A stretch of 5,385 bases of DNA from Desulfobacterales bacterium (GTDB lineage Bacteria; Desulfobacterota; Desulfobacteria; Desulfobacterales; Desulfosalsimonadaceae): NCBI GenBank assembly GCA_029933295.1, contig JAOZOL010000184.1:1-5385 (forward strand), written 5' to 3'. The position numbers were made by a program, and so were the translations under genes. Of the stretch, positions 1-5,360 are shown piece by piece (positions within the stretch are counted from its first letter, which is position 1; the number at the start of each line of letters is the position of its first letter). The notes under the pieces were generated by a model. It was not told the DNA's origin. It saw only the letters and a list, made by a program, of their open reading frames with translations, and searched no databases.

Positions 1-30
1 TTGAAATGATTGGTAAGTTATTTTTATCAT
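1..30 (+). promoter_or_regulatory. Candidate sigma70-type promoter for lgt operon
   Basis: TTGAAA at 1-6 (5 of 6 to the -35 consensus) is followed after 18 bp by TATCAT at 25-30 (5 of 6 to the -10 consensus). Transcription would begin near 36-38, at the foot of the leader hairpin. It lies within the left repeat arm and points into lgt. In the right arm the equivalent -10 reads TCTCAT because of the mismatch at position 26, so that copy looks weaker. This is consensus matching by eye in AT-rich DNA. Confidence 0.45.
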
Positions 31-62
31 ACAGTGGTGATTCGTCACCATGAAAAGCTTTT
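1..62 (+). repeat. Left arm of a 62-bp long-range inverted repeat
   Basis: This stretch is the reverse complement of 2985-3046 with 59 of 62 positions matching. The mismatches are at positions 13, 26 and 32, and positions 33-62 are an uninterrupted 30-bp match. Inside the arm lie a TTGAAA box (1-6), a TATCAT box (25-30), a perfect hairpin TGGTGA-TTCG-TCACCA (35-50) and the palindrome AAAAGCTTTT (53-62). The match stops right where the lgt Shine-Dalgarno begins (63). The repeat starts at base 1 of the window, so it may extend further upstream where it cannot be seen. No transposase or recombinase gene lies between the arms. Whether this is a dispersed intergenic repeat, an invertible-segment border or a shared regulatory leader is not decided by this sequence. 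Confidence 0.93.
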
Positions 63-64
63 AA
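35..64 (+). promoter_or_regulatory. Hairpin leader with mini-ORF in lgt 5' UTR
   Basis: TGGTGA (35-40) and TCACCA (45-50) form a perfect 6-bp stem around a TTCG loop. Immediately after it, ATG at 50-52 opens a four-codon reading frame (MKSF) that stops with TAA at 62-64, overlapping the AAGGAG of lgt (63-68). GGTGAT at 36-41 resembles an extended Shine-Dalgarno complement (to AUCACC near the 16S 3' end) and sits 8 nt before the mini-ORF ATG, although it is buried in the stem. The structure is visible in the sequence; that it is transcribed, translated or regulatory is inference. There is no U-tract directly after the stem, so it does not look like a plain terminator in this orientation. Confidence 0.4.
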
Positions 65-73
65 GGAGTTTAA

Positions 74-844
74 ATGTATCCGGTTTTGTTTAAAATTGGC
101 GGCGGATTAGCGATTCATACCTATGGTTTTTTTGTTGCCATGGGCGTTATGGCGGGCATTTTTTTTGCCAAGCGTGAGGCAAAAAGACTGGATATGGATG
201 CTGAAAAAGTCGTTGATGCGTGTTTTTATATTGTTATTGCAGCAATTGCAGGATCGCGTCTGTTTTATGTTTTTACCAATATGGATTTTTTTATGGCCGC
301 TCCCCTTGAAATATTTAAAATATGGAACGGCGGTCTGGTTTTTTACGGCGGTTTTATTGGCGCCCTGGTTGTTGTAATACTTTATATAAAAATTTATCAT
401 CTCCCGTTGGGTAAATTTTCCGATATTGCCGCGCTTTCCGTACCCCTGGCCCATTGCCTGGGCCGTATCGGTTGTTTCTCTGCCGGATGTTGCTATGGAA
501 AGACCTGCCAGCTTCCCTGGGCTATAACATTTCATAACCCGGAGTCCTTAGCCCCATTAAATATTGCTATTCATCCAACTCAGCTCTATTCTTCTGCTTC
601 CAACCTGTTTATATTTCTGATTCTTTTGTTTTACCGTCCGCACAAAGCTTATCACGGCCAGCTATTCTGGATTTATATTATATTATACGGCATCAATCGA
701 TCCATCATTGAAATATTTCGTGGTGATTTCAGAGGCGGTGAGGTTTTCGGTATATTCTCCATATCCCAGACCATCGGGCTGTCCTCGGCACTAATTGCCG
801 CGGTGATGCTGGTCATACTCAGGAAAAAAAATTTAACATCATAA
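74..844 (+). CDS. lgt: Phosphatidylglycerol--prolipoprotein diacylglyceryl transferase
   Basis: Lgt is the inner-membrane enzyme that moves diacylglycerol from phosphatidylglycerol to the lipobox cysteine of prolipoproteins, the first step of lipoprotein maturation. The 256-residue protein is close to family length and consists mostly of hydrophobic membrane segments. Family landmarks are present: HTYG at 15-18, GSRLFYV at 60-66, WNGGLVFYGG at 84-93, GRIG at 130-133 with the essential arginine (R131, equivalent to E. coli R143), HPTQLY at 167-172, and EIFRGD at 213-218 (R216, equivalent to R239). Two positions differ from E. coli: Y91 replaces H103 and C134 replaces N146, within a cysteine-rich stretch (C134, C139, C140, C145) that I recall from other Lgt subfamilies. 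The start is set by AAGGAG at 63-68, five bases before the ATG. It is the first gene of an operon with holA and lies directly behind the left repeat arm. Confidence 0.96.
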   Translation: MYPVLFKIGGGLAIHTYGFFVAMGVMAGIFFAKREAKRLDMDAEKVVDACFYIVIAAIAGSRLFYVFTNMDFFMAAPLEIFKIWNGGLVFYGGFIGALVVVILYIKIYHLPLGKFSDIAALSVPLAHCLGRIGCFSAGCCYGKTCQLPWAITFHNPESLAPLNIAIHPTQLYSSASNLFIFLILLFYRPHKAYHGQLFWIYIILYGINRSIIEIFRGDFRGGEVFGIFSISQTIGLSSALIAAVMLVILRKKNLTS

Positions 845-850
845 AAGAAA

Positions 851-2305
851 ATGTCAGAAATAAATTACCAGTCGGTAAAAGATTACATCAAGGATCGAGC
901 CAAAACATCTTTTGATCCTGTTTATCTGATATTCGGGGAGGAATATCTGTATAAGCAGGTTGTCGTAAGCCTTGTAAATGCCATCATTGTCGATCCATCC
1001 AAACAAAAACATAATTATGAGGTGGTTCGCCAAAAGGAAGATGGCCGACTGGTTGATGTTCTCGAACGGATAAATACCTATTCGTTTTTTTCTGAAAAAA
1101 AGATTGTTGAACTGCGGGACGCAACGCTTTTTGTATCGCGTCATAATAATGAAAAACTGCTGAATAAAGTAAAACAGGCTTTTGAAAACAACGAACCAGG
1201 CAAGGCGAGCAATTTTTTTTTAAATTTACTGAGTCGGCTTAACCTGGGCCTTGAGGACTTGTCGGATAATACCATAGGAGATAAATTAAATATCAGCCAG
1301 GAGCAATTGCATGATATTGACTGGATAAAAAAGCTGATCGCATATTGCAGCGACAATCGACTGTCTGTCCCTGAGGCCGGTGATGATGCCGAACGATTAA
1401 AGAGTGCAATCGAAAACGGTTTTCCCAAAGACAATTTTCTTTTTATTTCCACAGACACAATCGACAAACGAAAAGGCCTTTATAAAACAATAAAAAAATT
1501 CGGAACGGTCATTGACTGCGCTGTGGCAAAAGGGAACAGAAAAGTCGATCGGGATGAACAGCGGCGTTTCCTGCTTCTTCATATGAAACAACTTGCAAAG
1601 ACCAATAATAAACAGGTTGATCCCCGGGCTTTTGATTTGATGGTAAAAATGATCGGGTTTGATTTGCGGGGGTTTTCCAGTAATATGGAAAAACTGATTG
1701 ATTACGTCGGCGTTCGCGAAACCATCACCGTTGACGATGCGCGGGCTGTGCTAAACCGGCTCCGCCAGGATCCGATTTATGAAATTACCGGTGCCGTATC
1801 TGAAAAAGACACGTTAAAAGCACTGTATTACCTGTCTTCATTATTGTCTTCGGGATATCATTATCTGCAGATTTTAACAGCCATCACAAATCAGATCAGA
1901 AGGCTGCTTTTGATTAAAGGCTTTGTCGAAAGTTCATACGGCGGTGACTGGTATTCGGGCATGTCCTTTGACCGGTTTAAAAATTTAATCATACCGTCTG
2001 TTCGTAAATATGATAAAGCACTGTCAGCGCATGTTTCCGATCAGAAAAATTTAATAAGGGGCAATGTTGAGCCGGCTGGTTCCAAAACAAAAAAAAAAGA
2101 CGCAACAGATCTTATTATTGCAAAGAATCCCAACAATCCATATCCTGTTTATCAGATGTTTCTCCGGTCGGAAAACTTCAGCAAAAAAGAGCTTTGCGGG
2201 GCATTTGAGATTTTAAACCAGACGGATGTCAAGCTTAAAACAACCGCCCAGACCCCCAGATTTGTCCTTGAAGAGGCGCTTCTTGCCATATGCAGAAAAA
2301 CATAA
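851..2305 (+). CDS. holA: DNA polymerase III delta subunit (enlarged HolA)
   Basis: The delta subunit of the clamp loader opens the beta sliding clamp during DNA replication. The N-terminal part (about 20-100) reads as the HolA AAA+-like domain (DPVYLIFGEEYLYK at 22-35, KKIVELRDATLF at 83-94), resumes at about 190 (FLFISTDTIDKRKGLYK at 196-212), and continues into the helical middle and collar domains (LLHMKQLAK at 242-250, GFDLRGFSSNMEKLIDYVG at 269-287, DPIYEITGAVSEKD at 307-320, ILTAITNQIRRLL at 341-353). At 484 residues it is well above the usual 330-350. The excess is mainly an insert at about 105-190 and a lysine-rich insertion around 405-430 near the C-terminus. Divergent clamp-loader paralogues are possible, but HolA fits best. 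The start lies 6 nt after the lgt stop with only a weak AAAAGAAA Shine-Dalgarno, suggesting translational coupling. Confidence 0.9.
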   Translation: MSEINYQSVKDYIKDRAKTSFDPVYLIFGEEYLYKQVVVSLVNAIIVDPSKQKHNYEVVRQKEDGRLVDVLERINTYSFFSEKKIVELRDATLFVSRHNNEKLLNKVKQAFENNEPGKASNFFLNLLSRLNLGLEDLSDNTIGDKLNISQEQLHDIDWIKKLIAYCSDNRLSVPEAGDDAERLKSAIENGFPKDNFLFISTDTIDKRKGLYKTIKKFGTVIDCAVAKGNRKVDRDEQRRFLLLHMKQLAKTNNKQVDPRAFDLMVKMIGFDLRGFSSNMEKLIDYVGVRETITVDDARAVLNRLRQDPIYEITGAVSEKDTLKALYYLSSLLSSGYHYLQILTAITNQIRRLLLIKGFVESSYGGDWYSGMSFDRFKNLIIPSVRKYDKALSAHVSDQKNLIRGNVEPAGSKTKKKDATDLIIAKNPNNPYPVYQMFLRSENFSKKELCGAFEILNQTDVKLKTTAQTPRFVLEEALLAICRKT

Positions 2306-2901
2306 ATGAATATATTGATTCGCTGATATCTTCCAGATCACCTGAAACCATTGTTCGTGAAAAGAAAAGCGATTATTTTGGTGTTTTTGATATTGAGACA
2401 CAGCGGTCTGCCGCAGACGTTGGCGGCTGGAACCATGCAGACCGTATGGGGATAAGCTGCGTTGTTCTTTATGACTCTAAAACCGATTCATTATTAGAAT
2501 TTTTAGAAGAAGATATTGCGCTGTTTATTGATCATTTAAAGGAATTGGATCTTGTGATTGGATTTAATATTAAGCGCTTTGATTATCAGGTGTTAAGCGG
2601 ATATTCTGATTTTAATTTTTCGATGTTGCCGACCCTGGACTTACTGGAAGTCATCCATCGGCAAGTGGGTTATCGATTGTCCTTGAACCATCTGGCTGCC
2701 GCGAACCTCGGCACTCAAAAAAGCGCTGATGGATTGCAGGCGCTGCGCTGGTGGAAACAGGGGAAAATTGCCAAAATTGTTGAATATTGCAAAAAAGATG
2801 TCGAAATTACAAAAGACATCTTTATGCTGGGAAGAAAAAACGGTTTTCTGCTGTTTAATAATAGGGCTGGGAAGTCGGTTCGCATACCGATCAACTGGTA
2901 G
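2290..2901 (+). CDS. DEDDy-type 3'-5' exonuclease, RNase H-like fold
   Basis: This 203-residue cytoplasmic protein carries the exonuclease motifs of the DnaQ/RNase H-like superfamily: Exo I FDIET at 33-37 (D34, E36), Exo II GFNIKRFD at 91-98 (D98), and Exo III YCKKD at 166-170 (Y166, D170), the Y-x3-D spacing marking the DEDDy subgroup. A further TLDLLE (115-120) and LSLNHLAAANLG (130-141) match the layout of stand-alone YprB-like RNase H-like domains. All four acidic residues are present, so catalytic activity on DNA or RNA ends is likely; the substrate cannot be told. There is no helicase, polymerase or zinc-binding domain. The ATG at 2290 lies inside the last codons of holA (16-nt overlap), so the two are probably translated in a coupled way. 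A replication or repair role is suggested by that neighbour only. Confidence 0.82.
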   Translation: MQKNINEYIDSLISSRSPETIVREKKSDYFGVFDIETQRSAADVGGWNHADRMGISCVVLYDSKTDSLLEFLEEDIALFIDHLKELDLVIGFNIKRFDYQVLSGYSDFNFSMLPTLDLLEVIHRQVGYRLSLNHLAAANLGTQKSADGLQALRWWKQGKIAKIVEYCKKDVEITKDIFMLGRKNGFLLFNNRAGKSVRIPINW

Positions 2902-2944
2902 TTTTTTCCAACCCGGCGTATGCTTTTAATGTGCGAGAGATTTC

Positions 2945-2974
2945 TTGCCAAAATATTGCAAATAATGGTATGAA
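2945..2974 (+). promoter_or_regulatory. Weak candidate promoter ahead of HD-GYP gene
   Basis: TTGCCA at 2945-2950 (5 of 6 to -35) is followed after 18 bp by TATGAA at 2969-2974 (4 of 6 to -10). If real, the transcript would start near 2981 and carry the whole right repeat arm in its 5' leader, about 115 nt before the coding start. The region is AT-rich, so chance matches are common. The 197-nt spacer 2902-3098 holds no convincing terminator after the exonuclease gene, so read-through from the upstream operon is also possible. Confidence 0.2.
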
Positions 2975-2984
2975 TAAAAAATTA

Positions 2985-3046
2985 AAAAGCTTTTCATGGT
3001 GACGAATCACCACTATATGAGAAAAATAACTTATCAATCATTTCAA
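2985..3046 (-). repeat. Right arm of the 62-bp long-range inverted repeat
   Basis: Read on the minus strand, this repeats 1-62 with three differences, including a -10-like element changed from TATCAT to TCTCAT. It keeps the perfect hairpin (TGGTGA at 2997-3002, CGAA loop, TCACCA at 3007-3012) and the AAAAGCTTTT palindrome (2985-2994). On the minus strand the palindrome is followed by a T-rich run instead of a Shine-Dalgarno, so similarity ends at the inner edge on both sides. It sits between the exonuclease and HD-GYP genes, in the intergenic space. Minus-strand reading would aim any promoter activity back at the exonuclease 3' end. Confidence 0.93.
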
Positions 3047-3086
3047 ACGATTACAAATGAGTTGTTTGGGAAGTCCTTATAAATTC

Positions 3087-3090
3087 GGAG
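3087..3090 (+). promoter_or_regulatory. Ribosome binding site fixing HD-GYP start at 3099
   Basis: GGAG lies 8 nt before the ATG at 3099. The upstream in-frame ATG at 3057 has no purine-rich element before it (it follows an AT-rich stretch next to the repeat arm), and the 14 residues it would add resemble no domain. The 3099 start is therefore preferred. Confidence 0.75.
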
Positions 3091-3098
3091 ACAATCAA

Positions 3099-4667
3099 AT
3101 GACAGAAGTTGAAGGATCCTCAGGTATGGGGGGAACCAGTGATTTGTTTTTGAAAAAATCTGCGGATGAGAAAAGTGCCGTAGATAAAAAAAAGCCCTGG
3201 AAAATTATTATTGCCGATGATGAGGTGGAAGTTCATAACGTCACCCGGATGGTGTTAAATGACTATGTTTTTGAGGGGCGTTCCCTTCATTTTTTAAGCG
3301 CCCATTCCGGCATGGAAACCAGGGAATTGTTGAAAAAAAATCCTGATACCGCGATCATTTTACTTGATGTCGTAATGGAAACGGATGACGCGGGTCTTCA
3401 ACTGGCCAGATATATTCGACAGGATTTGAAAAATGCGTTTGTTCGAATTATTTTGCGTACCGGTCAACCCGGAAAAGCGCCTGAAAGGGATGTAATCATT
3501 GATTATGATATCAATGAATACAAGGAGAAAACAGAACTTACGGTTCAAAAACTTTTTACGACCATCACCACGGCCCTGCGATCCTACAGGGATCTGCGCA
3601 TTATTGAAAAAAACCGGTTCGGGCTTGAGCAGATCATTAATGCATCTGCTCATTTATTTGAACATCAATCCCTTCAGGAGTTCGCCAGGGGCGTATTGAC
3701 ACAACTGGTATCTATTTTAAGGCTGGATGAGAGTTCTGCTTACCTTCAACTTTCCTGTTTCAGCGCCTTAACCGAACAGGATGATTTTATTGTACTCGCG
3801 GCCACCGGAAAATATGAAAATGCCATCGGTCACTATGTGTCGGATGTTTTTGAAGATGATGTGATACACTATTTGAAGCAGGCGGTTACTGAAAAACGCA
3901 GCCTGTTTATTGATGATGTGTATGTGGGCTATCTGGTAACCAAAAGCGGCATGAATAATTTATTGTTTTTAAAGAGCTGCGACCATTTGAATAAGCTTGA
4001 TCGGGATCTGATCAGAATTTTTTCCAATAACGTTGCAGTGGCGTTTGAAAATATTTTATTAAACAAGGAGATCGTCGATGCCCATAAAGAGGTGATGCTG
4101 ACACTGGGCGAAGTCATTGAAAACAGGTCCCATGAGGTGGGTCAGCATGCGCACCGGGTATCGCTGTTTTGTCATCTTCTGGCAAAAAAGGCCGGGCTGA
4201 CGAATGAGGAGGCTGATCTGTTAAGGCTTGTTTCCCCCATGCATGATGTGGGAAAAGTCGCTGTCCCGGATTCGATTCTCTTTAAGCCAGGCAAATTGAC
4301 TCCTGATGAATTTAAAAAAATCAAACCGCATACCACCATCGGTTATGAAATTTTTAAGAGTTCAAGCCGGAAAATCATGCAGGCTGCTGCGATTGTCGCC
4401 CACCAGCACCATGAGCACTGGGACGGCAGTGGATATCCCCGGGGATTAAAAGGGGCGGAGATTCATATTTTTGGAAGGATTACCTGTCTGGCGGATGTTT
4501 TTGATTCCCTTTCCCACTGGCGGATTTATAAAGAAAAATGGCACATTGATGAGGTCATAAAATTTATTACAAAACAAAAAGCGGCATGGTTTGATCCCGC
4601 CCTTGTGGATATATTTCTGAAAAATATTGATGAATTTGTTAAGATTAATAACCGGTATCCGGATTAG
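3099..4667 (+). CDS. Response regulator, REC–DUF3369–HD-GYP phosphodiesterase
   Basis: The protein (522 residues from 3099) is a cytoplasmic two-component output protein that probably hydrolyses cyclic di-GMP. Residues 1-32 are a polar, low-complexity lead. The receiver domain spans about 34-160: acidic pair D40/D41, phospho-acceptor D90 (ILLDVVM), T121 in LRTG, and the lysine in YKEKTEL (141-147). Residues 165-325 match the sensor-like DUF3369 linker seen in this architecture. The HD-GYP domain spans about 328-515: E346/G348/H350 in the HEVGQH segment, HD at 382-383 with K386, H411, HHE at 437-439, DGSGYP at 442-447 and D466. The expected metal ligands are all present, arguing for an active enzyme. 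The usual RPYK segment reads RIYK (475-478). There is no transmembrane segment and no adjacent histidine kinase, so the partner kinase is encoded elsewhere. An extended form starting at 3057 is possible but less likely. Confidence 0.93.
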   Translation: MTEVEGSSGMGGTSDLFLKKSADEKSAVDKKKPWKIIIADDEVEVHNVTRMVLNDYVFEGRSLHFLSAHSGMETRELLKKNPDTAIILLDVVMETDDAGLQLARYIRQDLKNAFVRIILRTGQPGKAPERDVIIDYDINEYKEKTELTVQKLFTTITTALRSYRDLRIIEKNRFGLEQIINASAHLFEHQSLQEFARGVLTQLVSILRLDESSAYLQLSCFSALTEQDDFIVLAATGKYENAIGHYVSDVFEDDVIHYLKQAVTEKRSLFIDDVYVGYLVTKSGMNNLLFLKSCDHLNKLDRDLIRIFSNNVAVAFENILLNKEIVDAHKEVMLTLGEVIENRSHEVGQHAHRVSLFCHLLAKKAGLTNEEADLLRLVSPMHDVGKVAVPDSILFKPGKLTPDEFKKIKPHTTIGYEIFKSSSRKIMQAAAIVAHQHHEHWDGSGYPRGLKGAEIHIFGRITCLADVFDSLSHWRIYKEKWHIDEVIKFITKQKAAWFDPALVDIFLKNIDEFVKINNRYPD

Positions 4668-4677
4668 GGATGATTTT

Positions 4678-4705
4678 TTGACAAAAAACATTGTTTGTGA
4701 AACAA
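4678..4705 (+). promoter_or_regulatory. Candidate promoter/operator ahead of TetR gene
   Basis: A perfect TTGACA (4678-4683) lies inside the near-palindrome TTTTTTGACAAAAAA (4674-4688). It is followed at once by a second palindrome, TTGTTTGTGAAACAA (4691-4705), with 6-bp arms and a 3-nt centre. No good -10 is found 16-18 bp downstream of TTGACA (the region reads AAACAA), so promoter assignment is weak. A palindrome just ahead of a TetR-family gene is where such dimeric repressors often bind to control their own synthesis; that it is the operator is inference. Confidence 0.35.
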
Positions 4706-4732
4706 AACTGTGGTAACTGAGCATATTAATAT

Positions 4733-4738
4733 GGAGGA
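4733..4738 (+). promoter_or_regulatory. Strong ribosome binding site favouring GTG start at 4746
   Basis: GGAGGA sits 7 nt ahead of a GTG at 4746. The alternative in-frame starts are GTG 4710 and ATG 4731, neither with a comparable purine-rich element; ATG 4731 in fact overlaps the start of this site. The choice removes 12 residues relative to the longest frame and leaves the conserved HTH domain intact. Confidence 0.65.
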
Positions 4739-4745
4739 GAATAAG

Positions 4746-5360
4746 GTGTCTGAGAAATCCACATTCAAGCAATTAAGAGAAGATGAGCGGGAAGTTCGGA
4801 AACAGTTGATTATCAACGCCGCCATGGCGCTTTTTGAAGAAAAATCATTTCATGAGATCGGTATGCGTGAAATAGCCGTCAAAGCCGGTGTTTCCGCTGC
4901 TTCCATATACAGGTATTTCCCCGGCAGAGACGATTTGTTCGTAGAGGCACTCATGCAGGATATCAATGTTATTGAAAAATTACTGCAGCGCCGGGTTGAA
5001 AACGGGGATAATATGGAAACCATAACTCTTGCTGTGGTTGACTATATGGTTGATAATGAATCGACATTTCAGATGATGGTACATTTCATGATTCGTGGAG
5101 AATTGAACCCCCAGGCATTAAAAAAATTTAATGGGGTTCAGAGGAAGTTTCTCGATATGTTTGATAAAGTCGTCAAAGAAACCGAAGACGCCGGCAACCT
5201 GCGGTTAAATACTCAGGCTTTTTTTGCATCACTGGCCGGTGTTGTGCTGACCTTTCGGAATTATCCGGGCAGAACCGCTGAAGAAAAGAGAAAAGCCATT
5301 CATAAACTCGCCTTGATTATTATGCGTCAGGGTGCCCTTGAAGCCCTTGAAACAGCCTGA
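4746..5360 (+). CDS. TetR/AcrR-family transcriptional regulator
   Basis: From the GTG at 4746 this is a 204-residue dimeric DNA-binding repressor of typical TetR length. The N-terminal DNA-binding domain spans about 16-65: VRKQLIINAAMALFEEKSF (helix 1), then the helix-turn-helix IGMREIAVKAGVSAASIYRYF (38-58), closing with PGRDDLFVEAL. The C-terminal part (about 75-200) is all-helical and variable, as expected for the ligand-binding and dimerisation domain; no specific ligand class is recognisable. It lies 78 nt after the HD-GYP stop and is followed by only 25 nt of window, so the regulated neighbour, if downstream, is not visible. Palindromes at 4674-4705 are candidates for self-regulation. 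The family is sure; the exact start is moderately sure (4731 or 4710 would give 209 or 216 residues). Confidence 0.92.
   Translation: MSEKSTFKQLREDEREVRKQLIINAAMALFEEKSFHEIGMREIAVKAGVSAASIYRYFPGRDDLFVEALMQDINVIEKLLQRRVENGDNMETITLAVVDYMVDNESTFQMMVHFMIRGELNPQALKKFNGVQRKFLDMFDKVVKETEDAGNLRLNTQAFFASLAGVVLTFRNYPGRTAEEKRKAIHKLALIIMRQGALEALETA

Noticed and set aside
35..62. Left-arm stem-loop as a riboswitch or transcription attenuator
   Set aside because: The stem is only 6 bp, no aptamer class is recognisable and there is no U-tract after it in the plus orientation.
107..535. Minus-strand open frame of 142 codons across lgt
   Set aside because: It is the antisense shadow of a clear lgt gene, with biased, non-domain-like composition and no ribosome binding site of note.
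2924..2995. Minus-strand 23-codon frame starting at the ATG in the right repeat arm (MKSFLIFY...)
   Set aside because: It is low-complexity, AT-driven and has no relation to known small proteins. It arises because the mini-ORF stop of the left arm is missing here.
1..3046. Composite transposon or insertion sequence bounded by the inverted repeats
   Set aside because: The interior encodes only housekeeping-type genes with no transposase or recombinase, and base composition looks like that of the neighbouring genes. A non-autonomous element cannot be wholly excluded.
3057..3098. Upstream ATG start for the HD-GYP protein, adding 14 residues
   Set aside because: No Shine-Dalgarno precedes 3057, while GGAG is well placed for 3099; the added residues match no domain.
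4649..4679. Possible intrinsic terminator at the HD-GYP stop: TAA-CCGG-TAT-CCGG-A-TTA stem (4649-4666) followed by T6 (4674-4679)
   Set aside because: The stem is short with a bulged base and the T-run lies 7 nt away from it, so it does not meet a normal terminator layout. T6 is better explained as half of the TTTTTTGACAAAAAA palindrome.
5334..5351. Tandem GCCCTTGAA repeat near the TetR 3' end
   Set aside because: Two copies of a 9-bp unit coding for ALEALE; ordinary coding-sequence repetition.
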